Origin: Pseudomonas cavernicola
GTDB lineage: Bacteria > Pseudomonadota > Gammaproteobacteria > Pseudomonadales > Pseudomonadaceae
Assembly: GCF_003596405.1 (NCBI RefSeq)
Contig: NZ_QYUR01000006.1
Coordinates: 930,001 to 994,000 of the forward strand
Direction of reading: 5' to 3'
Length of the DNA: 64,000 nt
Positions 56,385-63,781 of the stretch are shown piece after piece. The notes under the pieces were generated by a model, which was not told where the DNA came from, searched no databases, and saw only the letters and a program-made list of their open reading frames with translations. The translations under genes were made by a program, and so were the position numbers. The first letter of the stretch is position 1. Each line of letters opens with the position of its first letter.

Positions 56385-57173
56385 TGGCGCAGCCGCTCAA
56401 ACGCCTTTTTTGCGCCCACCCGCTCCCCTGCCAGTAGGCTGACGAAGTTTCCCAAGAACAGTTCCACGTTCTTGCCGGAGAAGCCGCGAGACGTCTTGTA
56501 ATAGCGCTTGTACTCAGTCTGACCCAGCAGGGAATCAACCGGCAGATCGACCCGCACGTCATCACGGATCAGCGTCCAGATCGGGGAAAAGTAGCCGGGG
56601 CGGGCCAGCAACTTGAATTGACTCAGGCCGTAGCGCCACAGGCCATCCAAATGGGCCGAGAAGGCGGCAAACGACTGGGTATCAATCATTTCACCGGAGG
56701 TCAGATCGACGGAGCCACTGGCGAATTGCTGGATGATTGAGCGGTGATAACGCAGCTCGACACGCCAGACGTCAGCCTTGGGATCGTAGTTGTTCGAGTC
56801 GCCTTCATCGAACGAATCACGCCGACGCCAGACGCTTTCCCAATAGTCGAGCTTGTCAGTGGGACGGGCCTGTTCGGTCTTGTTGTAGATGCAGAGCTGG
56901 ACGCCACTGGCTGAGCCAAACATCGAGGTTTCGCCACGACCATAGACGCTGGATTTGGTGTGCCAATGCAGTTCGTTGATGCCGGAAATGTCCCGGTGCG
57001 TCCTGGCTTTGCAGTGCATGTGTGCCACCAGATCGGCAGGCGGTTGCCAGCCTTGCAGGTCTAACGCGAGGTGAACGGCGCACTGGTTGATATCCAGATG
57101 GGACAGTACCGCACGGGCGAACCTCAAACGGCAGGACAAGCTTGAAAGGGAAGCCAATCGAGGCGTCCGCAAG
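56330..57173 (-). pseudogene. Phage/plasmid replication initiation protein fragment
   Basis: About 265 residues of a replication-initiator-like protein: VHLALDLQGWQPPADLVAHM (an RxD-like region), SMFGSASGVQLCIYNKTEQA and DVWRVELRYHRSIIQQF fit Rep proteins of filamentous phages and rolling-circle plasmids. The 3' end is cut by the deletion that joins it to the integrase (last ~15 codons are out-of-frame integrase sequence). The 5' end is cut by the IS66 insertion at 57174. In Pf phages rep directly precedes the integrase gene (recalled), the same order as here. Confidence 0.7.
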
Positions 57174-57256
57174 GTAAGCGCTCCATAAACCCCACCTACA
57201 AAAAGTAGGCGCCACTGACGAAGCTATGCTCCCGATTATTTTCAGGAGTAGCCGTC

Positions 57257-57616
57257 ATGATGCGTCCCGACGCCAAGGTCGAAAAAGTCTACCTCTACCC
57301 CAAGCCGGTGGATTTCCGAAAGTCCATCGACGGACTGGCTGCTCTGGTTGAGTTGGATATCAAGGTGGCGGTGTTCGACCCGGTGCTATTTGTCTTCCTC
57401 AACAAAACTCGCAACCGAGTGAAGATATTGTATTGGGAACGCAACGGTTTCTGCCTGTGGCTCAAGCGCCTCGAGTCCGAACGCTTCAAAACTTCGCCCG
57501 AGCCCAGTGACGAAGCTATCGTGCTGACGGCTCAGGAGTTGAATTGGTTGCTGGACGGTTTTGATCTCTGGCGCAACCGTCCGCATCAGGTTCTGACGCC
57601 TAGATTTGTCGCGTAG
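57257..57616 (+). CDS. tnpB: IS66 accessory protein TnpB
   Basis: A 119-aa protein with the IS66 Orf2 signature: [22 protein letters not shown] near the N-terminus and [30 protein letters not shown] in the middle. It is required for IS66 transposition together with TnpC; the biochemical role is undefined. AGGAGTAGCCGTC precedes the ATG. It lies 17 bases upstream of tnpC in one transcript. Confidence 0.93.
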   Translation: MMRPDAKVEKVYLYPKPVDFRKSIDGLAALVELDIKVAVFDPVLFVFLNKTRNRVKILYWERNGFCLWLKRLESERFKTSPEPSDEAIVLTAQELNWLLDGFDLWRNRPHQVLTPRFVA

Positions 57617-57633
57617 TTGGGTATAATCCGGGC

Positions 57634-59181
57634 ATGAATTTGATGCCCGAAAACCTCCCTGATGACCCCGTGCTGCTCAAGCAAATGCTGCTTGAAGCGC
57701 TTGGCCGTCAGGCAGAAGTTGCTCAGGCTTTTCAAGTTCAGATAGTCGATCTGAAAGAGCAGATCAAGTTGCTTCGCCAACGCTTGTTCGGACGTAAATC
57801 CGAGCAGTCAGTTGACTCAGCCACTCCACAGTTGGCCCTTTTCAACGAAGCGGAAAGTGTCGCCATGCCGGTCACCGACGAGACTGGTGAAGAGGAAGTC
57901 GTTACTCCAGCCACACGCCGTGGCAAGCGCAAGCCGTTACCTGCCGATCTGCCGCGCGTCGAAGTCGTCCACGAACTGCCCGAGCATGAACTGACCTGTG
58001 CCTGCGGTTGCCGCAAGCACAGCATCGGCGAAGAAGTCAGCGAACAGCTGGAGATCGTGCCGATGCAGATCCGCGTGATCAAACACATCCGCAAGGTTTA
58101 CGCTTGCCGCGACTGCGAAGCTGCACCGGTCACCGCTGACAAACCGGCACAGCTGATCGAAAAAAGCCTGGCCAGCCCCAGCGTGTTGGCGATGCTGCTG
58201 ACCACCAAATACGTCGACGGCTTGCCGCTGCACCGGTTCGAAAAAGTCCTGGGCCGTCACGGTGTCGATATCCCGCGGCACACCCTGGCGCGCTGGGTTA
58301 TCCAGTGCGGTGAGCACCTGCAACCGCTGCTCAACCTGATGCGCGATCGGTTGCTGGCAAGCCCTGTCATCCACTGCGATGAAACGCGGGTGCAGGTGCT
58401 GAAAGAACCTGATCGAGACCCGACTAGCCAATCCTGGATGTGGGTGCAAACCGGTGGACCGCCAGATAAACCGGTGATCCTGTTTGACTACTCGACCAGC
58501 CGAGCGCAGGAGGTGCCGTCGCGCCTGCTCGAAGGTTATCGCGGCTACCTGATGAGCGATGACTACGCCGGGTATAACGCTTTGGGTGCGCAACCGGGTG
58601 TCGAGCGTTTGGGCTGCTGGGCCCATGCACGGCGCAAGTTCGTCGAGGCGCAAAAAGTACAACCCAAAGGCAAGACCGGTCGGGCCGATATCGCGCTGAA
58701 CCTGATCAACCAGCTGTACAGCATCGAACGCGACCTCAAAGAGGTCGGTGATGACCAGCGACTGGCTGGTCGTCAGCAACACAGCCTGCCAGTACTGGAG
58801 CAACTCAAAAGCTGGCTGGAGAAAACCCAGCCGCAGGTCACCGCGCACAATGCCTTGGGCAAAGCGGTCAACTACTTGGCCAGCAACTGGAGCAAGCTCG
58901 AACGCTACGTCGAAGCCGGACATCTGCCCATCGATAATAACGCCGCCGAGCGCGCCATCCGGCCCTTCGTCATCGGCCGCAAGAACTGGTTATTCAGTGA
59001 CACCCCCAGGGGTGCGACCGCCAGCGCCCAACTCTACAGCCTGGTGGAAACCGCCAAAGCCAACGGCCAAGAGCCTTATACGTGGCTGCGCCACGTACTC
59101 GAGCGCTTGCCACAGGCCACCTCGGTAGAGCATTACGAAACCTTACTCCCGTGGAACTGCACGCCAGAAATGCCACGGTAA
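57634..59181 (+). CDS. tnpC: IS66 transposase TnpC
   Basis: A 515-aa DDE transposase. An N-terminal coiled coil ([21 protein letters not shown]) is followed by a Cys-rich zinc-binding part ([26 protein letters not shown]) and the catalytic core: [15 protein letters not shown] (Asp), [10 protein letters not shown] (Asp) and [24 protein letters not shown] (Glu). The C-terminal part has [17 protein letters not shown]. It is complete, so the element may be mobile. Confidence 0.95.
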   Translation: MNLMPENLPDDPVLLKQMLLEALGRQAEVAQAFQVQIVDLKEQIKLLRQRLFGRKSEQSVDSATPQLALFNEAESVAMPVTDETGEEEVVTPATRRGKRKPLPADLPRVEVVHELPEHELTCACGCRKHSIGEEVSEQLEIVPMQIRVIKHIRKVYACRDCEAAPVTADKPAQLIEKSLASPSVLAMLLTTKYVDGLPLHRFEKVLGRHGVDIPRHTLARWVIQCGEHLQPLLNLMRDRLLASPVIHCDETRVQVLKEPDRDPTSQSWMWVQTGGPPDKPVILFDYSTSRAQEVPSRLLEGYRGYLMSDDYAGYNALGAQPGVERLGCWAHARRKFVEAQKVQPKGKTGRADIALNLINQLYSIERDLKEVGDDQRLAGRQQHSLPVLEQLKSWLEKTQPQVTAHNALGKAVNYLASNWSKLERYVEAGHLPIDNNAAERAIRPFVIGRKNWLFSDTPRGATASAQLYSLVETAKANGQEPYTWLRHVLERLPQATSVEHYETLLPWNCTPEMPR

Positions 59182-59213
59182 ATAGAAAGCCCATCCCTTA
59201 AAAGGTGGGGTTT

Positions 59214-59321
59214 ATGGATCGCTTACTCCGCAAGACCATGAAGGAATGCATTAAACCGGAAAACGTCATTGATGATGACGTAAAGGAGTGTACAGAGGGG
59301 CTACGCGAAAAAACTTGGTAA
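59214..59321 (+). other. Short ORF / possible gene tail cut by IS66
   Basis: From an ATG inside the IS66 right end this frame encodes MDRLLRKTMKECIKPENVIDDDVKECTEGLREKTW. If the IS and one target copy are removed, the frame continues upstream as ...LKRQDKLEREANRGVRKTMKEC..., a charged, protein-like sequence antisense to the replication gene fragment. It may be the end of an original plus-strand gene, or the rep 5' part may lie on the other strand; I cannot decide. Confidence 0.3.
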
Positions 59322-59341
59322 CCCCTACATCTTGAGAAACC

Positions 59342-59387
59342 GTGGTCTGCCCCCTAATACTGCGGTGGTCTGTCCCCTAATACTGCG
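59342..59387. repeat. Two tandem 23-bp repeats
   Basis: Units beginning GTGGTCTG(C/T)CCCC and ending AATACTGCG occur back to back at 59342-59364 and 59365-59387 with one mismatch. Repeated ends of this sort occur at the termini of some insertion sequences (for example IS21 type), so this may be a leftover IS end. Nothing else is visible in the gap to the OLD-family gene. Confidence 0.7.
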
Positions 59388-59457
59388 AATATTCCTCTTG
59401 CCCCCGTAACGTAATAGCATTAAGCGGCAATGGAGCAGATAGTGAAATAACAATATT

Positions 59458-61224
59458 TTAGCTAACCCGGAACTCCTCAAGTTTCTTTATCAAAAAAACA
59501 AGATCAGCGGGCACTTCTTCGGGCTTGAATTCATCAATTATTTGCACATCAGTCAAACTAACGCCATACAAGCCTTGAACTTTGTCACGGAGCAATCGCA
59601 AAGTAGTTTTCCCTGGCACCACGTACATCCTCCGATTCAAGTCAGCCCAAATATCTTCAAATTCTTCTATTGCCACTTGACTAACCGTGCTTGAGTCAAC
59701 ACTCTTTCCTTTGCAATGATCTAAACGGCGAGCTATGTATTGAGACTGAGCAGGGACTTTTAGTGCCTTAGTTATTTCTTCAACCAATTCAGAAGCTGAT
59801 GTAGCTTTGACCACCTCCGAATCTGCGCGCCTATTTCTCAGAACTATTTGTTTATCCAAAACCCTGTCTAGCACCTCAAGGTTCAAAAAGTAGTTTTCCA
59901 TTTCTTTTCTATCATGAATATGCGCATGACTTAATTCCGCAACAAGATCAGACAATATTCCGTCCAGTTGCTCCTGACAGTAATAATCCCTGTCATAGAT
60001 GGCGAATAATTTCATATTGACATCAATAGTATTTTTCACACCCCAAGCAAATGATTTAATTCTCTCCCAAGAAGAGAACCCTCCAGACTCGAAGGCCGTT
60101 AAGTCATTACCAGAAGATAGCTCTTGAAACCCTAGATTCTTAGCGAACCTCCTTATTGTTTTGTAATCACTCATTCCTTCTACAAATACGATTTTTTTAG
60201 TCCTTGCCAAGTGAGTAAGGGTTATGTTTTGCGCCGACCCTAGCGACTCAAGTGCAAGCTGAACACCCTCGATATCCTTAAGTCTTTTAGCTGATCGTTT
60301 ACCCTTGTTGACTAGCAATATTTCAGATGGATCTGCCTCACCCATTATCTCAACGGAGTGCGTAGCCAAAATAACATCTGAAGACAGATTTCGAAGAATA
60401 TTTAGAAGCTGCCTCTGAACGTCTGGATGGAGATATATTTCAGGCTCATCGATCACAACCAAGGTAGCAGAGCCAGCTCTAAATAAATGAGTAAGCAACT
60501 GACACCAAATTTGGAAACCAAAACCAGACCAGTAAATCTCTCTATCAATGCGGTTTTCAGAAACAAACATACTGAGCTTTCTATTAGAGGTATCCAACTC
60601 AGGCTTGCTGATGCTCATGCCAGGCCAAGTAGTAGAAACCATTTCTGAAAACTCAATCCACCCCTCATCAAAATAATGCCAATAATTCCTAAAATGCCTA
60701 CATGCACGATGAGTATTTAACGAATGCTTTACTGTATCCTCATTTACGTAGGCCTCTTCATGCTCAAGAGGACCAAGCACTGGCACGACCTGTACACTAA
60801 TAGGAAATTCAATTTTAAATTTTAAAGGTGTAGTTACATTTGACCCGCCTGTCTCCCAATGAAGAATACACCCACCCTCACTGGGGAAAAATAGGAAAAG
60901 TTTATTTCTATTAGTGAGTCTGAACTCGATCCTGCTATCGTCACCGTTATAATCAGTAGCAACATTTTCTAGAGATACACTTATCTGTTGCTCGGGAATT
61001 CTATGACCATACCCCGACCGGCCTTCTGGGAGAGGAACCCGCTCAGCTTTCAAACGTCTGGCTTTTTTCATCGCAACATCAAGAATGCGAAAAGCACTTA
61101 TCACTGTCGACTTTCCAGCATTATTTGGACCAACTAAAATATTGGTCTCCTGAAAACTCACAGAGTAGTTCTCAAGCGCTTTAAAATTTGTGAATTTCAC
61201 GGAGCTAATTCGAACTTGTGACAA
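59458..61224 (-). CDS. OLD-family ATP-dependent nuclease (AAA ATPase + TOPRIM)
   Basis: A 588-aa protein. Walker A VGPNNAGKST is near residue 35; Walker B VVIDEPEIYLHPD and the switch His of ILATHSVEIM follow near 280-315. The TOPRIM nuclease half has KIVFVEGMSDYKTI (Glu), FAIYDRDYY (DxD) and HDRKEMENYF. I start at the TTG 61224 with GGAG seven bases upstream; a TTG at 61242 is the alternative. It is AT-rich compared with its neighbours, a sign of transfer. OLD nucleases act in phage defence (P2 Old, GajA of Gabija). No UvrD-like GajB partner is present; the only close partner is the Mrr-type gene 96 bases upstream. Confidence 0.9.
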   Translation of the reverse strand: MSQVRISSVKFTNFKALENYSVSFQETNILVGPNNAGKSTVISAFRILDVAMKKARRLKAERVPLPEGRSGYGHRIPEQQISVSLENVATDYNGDDSRIEFRLTNRNKLFLFFPSEGGCILHWETGGSNVTTPLKFKIEFPISVQVVPVLGPLEHEEAYVNEDTVKHSLNTHRACRHFRNYWHYFDEGWIEFSEMVSTTWPGMSISKPELDTSNRKLSMFVSENRIDREIYWSGFGFQIWCQLLTHLFRAGSATLVVIDEPEIYLHPDVQRQLLNILRNLSSDVILATHSVEIMGEADPSEILLVNKGKRSAKRLKDIEGVQLALESLGSAQNITLTHLARTKKIVFVEGMSDYKTIRRFAKNLGFQELSSGNDLTAFESGGFSSWERIKSFAWGVKNTIDVNMKLFAIYDRDYYCQEQLDGILSDLVAELSHAHIHDRKEMENYFLNLEVLDRVLDKQIVLRNRRADSEVVKATSASELVEEITKALKVPAQSQYIARRLDHCKGKSVDSSTVSQVAIEEFEDIWADLNRRMYVVPGKTTLRLLRDKVQGLYGVSLTDVQIIDEFKPEEVPADLVFLIKKLEEFRVS

Positions 61225-61320
61225 GGGGCTTCTCCACTTCAATTAAAGATAACAGCTTTGCTTTCCGTGAAACGTCCTTAGCCCCATCTTCACGGAGAGT
61301 TTTTAAGGCGGCATAACTCT

Positions 61321-62184
61321 TCAACTCGGCAACGTCCCACGACACTTTGGATACAGCGAACATCCCCAAAACTCATTCCCAACATTCACACCACGCTTGG
61401 CAGTTCGCTTTTCCATTACGGAACTGCAAACTGGGCAAACCGGCTTAGTAGACTGTTGAATCGGAGCAGAAGGTTGTTGGATGGGCGCTGAAACGTTGGG
61501 CTTAGCAAGAGTGCTGCGGGTTGCTGCAATCCAACGCTTAAGCTCAGTGTTTTCCACAAGGCGAATATTGCGGCCACTGGCAAATGCCTTGGCATCGTCG
61601 GTAAAGGTGCCCGAGGTCACGACAAAGCCCCCTGCTGCCCCTTCTGCGGCTATCAGACCGAAGAACTCACGCACAACCGCGACACCGACCTTGGTGGCCT
61701 TCCATTGTTTGCACTGAACTAGGTGCTTCTCGGTGCCCTTGCGCAGAACTAGGTCAATACCGCCATCAGGGCCATTGCCACCGGTTTCCATAACGGTGAA
61801 GCCCTGACGACGGAAGGCTTCGCCCACGAGCTGTTCAAACTGCTGCCAACTAATGCCGTCAACGGTCTTGCCGGGCTTAGTGGCGGTTGCGACGTCTTCC
61901 ATCAGCTTGCGGCGTTTTGCCCGGCCAAACACGGAGCCGATGGCACCAAAAACAAAGGCGGTAGGCACAACGTATTGAAGGAACATGGCGAGAGTTCGCC
62001 AAGCCTGCCCCGTTATTGCTGAGGCAAACTGCTTAGGATCTGTGACTGTCGGTGGTGGGCTTGTTGCAACCGAATGAAAGAACATCCAAGCCGCTAACGC
62101 GATCAGCAGGCTTACCCACCAGGGCAAACGGGAGGCTACAAAGATGAGGTCTTCGAAGGGCGAAGTTTTATTGCGGCGGGCCAT
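61321..62184 (-). CDS. Membrane-anchored Mrr-type restriction endonuclease with zinc ribbon
   Basis: A 287-aa protein with three parts: two transmembrane helices (about 20-40 and 62-86); an Mrr catalytic domain with WQQFEQLVGEAFRRQGF, GGNGPDGGIDLVL (Asp144) and LVQCKQWK (Gln157-x-Lys159), the PD-(D/E)xK site; and a C-terminal topoisomerase-type zinc ribbon (CPVCSSVMEKR...FWGCSLYPKCRGT). The ATG at 62184 has GGAG six bases upstream. Mrr-like enzymes cut foreign, often methylated, DNA; membrane anchoring suggests action on incoming DNA. It precedes the OLD-family gene on the same strand, a likely two-gene unit. Confidence 0.9.
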   Translation of the reverse strand: MARRNKTSPFEDLIFVASRLPWWVSLLIALAAWMFFHSVATSPPPTVTDPKQFASAITGQAWRTLAMFLQYVVPTAFVFGAIGSVFGRAKRRKLMEDVATATKPGKTVDGISWQQFEQLVGEAFRRQGFTVMETGGNGPDGGIDLVLRKGTEKHLVQCKQWKATKVGVAVVREFFGLIAAEGAAGGFVVTSGTFTDDAKAFASGRNIRLVENTELKRWIAATRSTLAKPNVSAPIQQPSAPIQQSTKPVCPVCSSVMEKRTAKRGVNVGNEFWGCSLYPKCRGTLPS

Positions 62185-62263
62185 CCCTGACTCCAACTGT
62201 TGCACGGGCACAAAGCCACTAGCGATACCGGATGATGCCGTAAAGGCAGGGACAGGGAAACCA

Positions 62264-62395
62264 AGGGGTGACTACATCAGGCCGTTTTTCTGGAAAGCTG
62301 TGTTTTGATGAGGATGGAGGTCGGCTGAAAGCCCCGTTTCATTGGCTTTCCTGGCTCACTGTGTAGCTGCACAGGTGATTCATAAATCCGAGCCG
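62264..62395. repeat. Island direct repeat, copy A (about 130 bp)
   Basis: Begins AGGGGTGACTACATC and ends CAGGTGATTCATAA..., with strong similarity to 63155-63480 once the MITE there is removed. Its end resembles a decayed attachment site (GATTCATAA..., GCCACCA). It lies between the Mrr-type gene and the SRAP gene, so the SRAP gene is bracketed by copies A and B. Confidence 0.8.
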
Positions 62396-62424
62396 GTAAA
62401 GTGCCACCAGACCAACAAGAGACT

Positions 62425-63132
62425 CTAGCCACTTATACCAAGCCTCATCTCCTGCAGAAGCTCTGGGTAGTCGTTGCGGGTGTTGTTAACCTCGGTACTC
62501 ACCGGGTATCCAACAAAGTCTTGCCGAGAGTTCGCCACCGCCTCACTGACGTCCTGAGCAGATGCGTTGGCCGAAAGCCATAGGTCGAACTGTTCGGGGG
62601 CCAGAACAACAGGCATGCGGTGGTGGATAGGATGGATAGTCGGGGCAGCGTCCTTAGTCAGTAACGCGCAAGAAAGCACATCCTGACCATCTGGCCCCTG
62701 CCAACTGGACCACAAAGCGGCGATGGCTAGCATCGAATCATCAGTGGGATGGATGTAGTACGGCTGATTAACCTTGCGCCCGGTCGGGCTGTGCGCGGGT
62801 TCGTGCTCGTTCCATTCGTACCAGCCCTGGGCGGGCATCAGGCAACGGTGGGAGCGGTAACTTTGCCGCCACATCGGTTTGCCGGCTGCTTCTTCACTGC
62901 GGGCATTGAAGGTCATGCTTGGCGGACGTTCACTCTTCCACCACCCAGGAATCAGCCCCCAACGCGCCGGTACAACCTCAACCGCTCCGTCCTCATCGCT
63001 CAGCACGATAGGAACCGTCATGGTCGGCGCCACATTGAAAACCCGCCGAATCCACCGCCCCGAGTTGCGCGCCCCGATATGCCAGTAGCGCTCCATCGCC
63101 GCTTCATCGGGAGCCACATATCGACCGCACAT
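62425..63132 (-). CDS. SRAP domain protein (YedK/HMCES family), canonical
   Basis: A 235-aa protein beginning MCGRYVAPDE. Cys2, the Asn/Arg of FNARSEE, the Glu of GWYEWNE and the His of IHPIHHRMPVVL are all present, so it should form and resolve crosslinks with abasic sites in single-stranded DNA. It differs from the degenerate paralogue at 23313-23930 and lies on the island between two direct repeats, suggesting that it came with an element, where SRAP may protect replicating or incoming single-stranded DNA. I looked for a LexA box upstream and found none. Confidence 0.93.
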   Translation of the reverse strand: MCGRYVAPDEAAMERYWHIGARNSGRWIRRVFNVAPTMTVPIVLSDEDGAVEVVPARWGLIPGWWKSERPPSMTFNARSEEAAGKPMWRQSYRSHRCLMPAQGWYEWNEHEPAHSPTGRKVNQPYYIHPTDDSMLAIAALWSSWQGPDGQDVLSCALLTKDAAPTIHPIHHRMPVVLAPEQFDLWLSANASAQDVSEAVANSRQDFVGYPVSTEVNNTRNDYPELLQEMRLGISG

Positions 63133-63154
63133 GAGTACCTCTAACGATTTACCT

Positions 63155-63480
63155 AGGGGTGACTATATCGACCTGTTTTTCTGGAAAGCTCTGTTTTGAT
63201 GAGATTGAAGGCAGGCTGAAAGCCTCGTTTTATGGTAATGCCGTTCACTTAAGGTCTGTGCGCCTGACTCCCCTCTCCCGTTTTACGGGAGAGGGGCTGG
63301 GGGAGAGGGTGAATCGCGGCCAAAAGTGAATTCGATTGACCATGCTCCCCCCTCCCTAACCCTCTCCCCTGAGGGGCGAGGGGATAGAAAGCGCAGACGC
63401 ATGCTTAAGTGAACAGCATTGCGTTTTATGGGCCTTTCTGGCTCAGAGTGTAGCCGCTCAGGTGATTCATAATTCTGGAG
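63155..63480. repeat. Island direct repeat, copy B (interrupted by MITE)
   Basis: 63155-63234 and 63431-63480 together match copy A at 62264-62395 (shared blocks AGGGGTGACTA, TTTTTCTGGAAAGCT, TGTTTTGATGAG, GGCTGAAAGCC, CAGGTGATTCATAA). The MITE and its target duplication account for the gap. Copy B runs directly into the right attachment site. The rest of the 650-bp stretch between the SRAP start and the final gene holds only these repeats, the att site and a hairpin. Confidence 0.8.
63235..63421. mobile_element. 187-bp MITE, same family as 42784-42898
   Basis: Left end GTAATGCCGTTCACTTAAG, right end CTTAAGTGAACAGCATTG (inverted, one indel and one mismatch). The direct repeat CGTTTTATG flanks it (63226-63234 and 63422-63430), a 9-bp target duplication like that of the first copy. 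The interior carries CCCTCTCCC-type palindromes and no gene. It lies within copy B of the island repeat, so it arrived after that duplication. Confidence 0.88.
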
Positions 63481-63512
63481 CCCTGGGTTCAAGTCCCTGC
63501 ATACCACCAAAC
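63464..63512. other. Right attachment site (partial tRNA-Met 3' half)
   Basis: GATTCATAATTCTGG... through GGGTTCAAGTCCCTGC to CCACCAAAC copies the anticodon arm, T-arm and CCA end of tRNA-Met at 55491-55540 with several differences. It lacks the 5' half, so it is not a functional tRNA. It marks the right end of the island. Confidence 0.85.
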
Positions 63513-63550
63513 ATAGAAAGGCTTGCCGCAAGGCAAGCCTTTCTATGTTT
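63509..63550. terminator. Long hairpin after attR
   Basis: 19-base perfect arms beginning AAACATAGAAAGGCTTGCC around loop GCAA, ending TTTCTATGTTT. It probably was the original terminator of tRNA-Met before the island inserted. Confidence 0.85.
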
Positions 63551-63781
63551 GGTGCTGTAATTACACTGCGGCTGCAGCCCCCTCCCCCACATTTAGCTTA
63601 ACCCCTCCAGCCCCGCGCTGAGTGTTCTCTCGACAGAGGCATATCACCGAGACTCAGACGCGCCCTGCCTGGCTGGCTACGCCGAACTAAAGCGAAACGC
63701 GAGCAGTCCGCGCTTGGCGTTACAATCACCAATAAAGTGACTGAGCGCGTGTATACCGAGGGCCAAATCAAGGTGATGAAG

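Larger units (their letters stand above)
57174..59226 (+). mobile_element. IS66-family insertion sequence (2053 bp)
   Basis: Inverted ends of 24 bp beginning GTAAGCG (57174-57197 and 59203-59226) differ at one position. An 8-bp target duplication TCCGCAAG flanks it (57166-57173 and 59227-59234), the size typical for IS66. It encodes TnpB and TnpC only; the small tnpA of three-gene IS66 elements is absent. It is intact and inserted in the phage remnant. Confidence 0.95.
55461..63512. mobile_element. Genomic island / prophage remnant integrated in tRNA-Met
   Basis: Left end is the intact tRNA-Met; right end is a partial copy of its 3' half (63464-63512), sharing 16 exact bases GGGTTCAAGTCCCTGC with the tRNA (55512-55527). 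Inside lie an orphan gene, a truncated tyrosine integrase, a truncated replication gene, an IS66 element, OLD-family and Mrr-type nucleases and an SRAP gene. Base composition drops visibly in 59235-61320. The integrase is broken, so the island is probably fixed unless helped. Confidence 0.85.

Noticed and set aside
57937..58923. Minus-strand frame (328 codons) inside IS66
   Set aside because: Opposite the TnpC catalytic core; no independent coding evidence.
59342..59387. CRISPR array
   Set aside because: Two directly abutting repeats without spacers and no cas genes in the window.
63133..63234. LexA box upstream of the island SRAP gene
   Set aside because: CTGTTTTTCTGG and similar strings suggested one, but no CTG-N10-CAG pattern is present on either strand.
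63464..63512. Second functional tRNA-Met
   Set aside because: Only the 3' half is present; no D-arm or 5' acceptor strand pairs with it, so it is an attachment-site copy.
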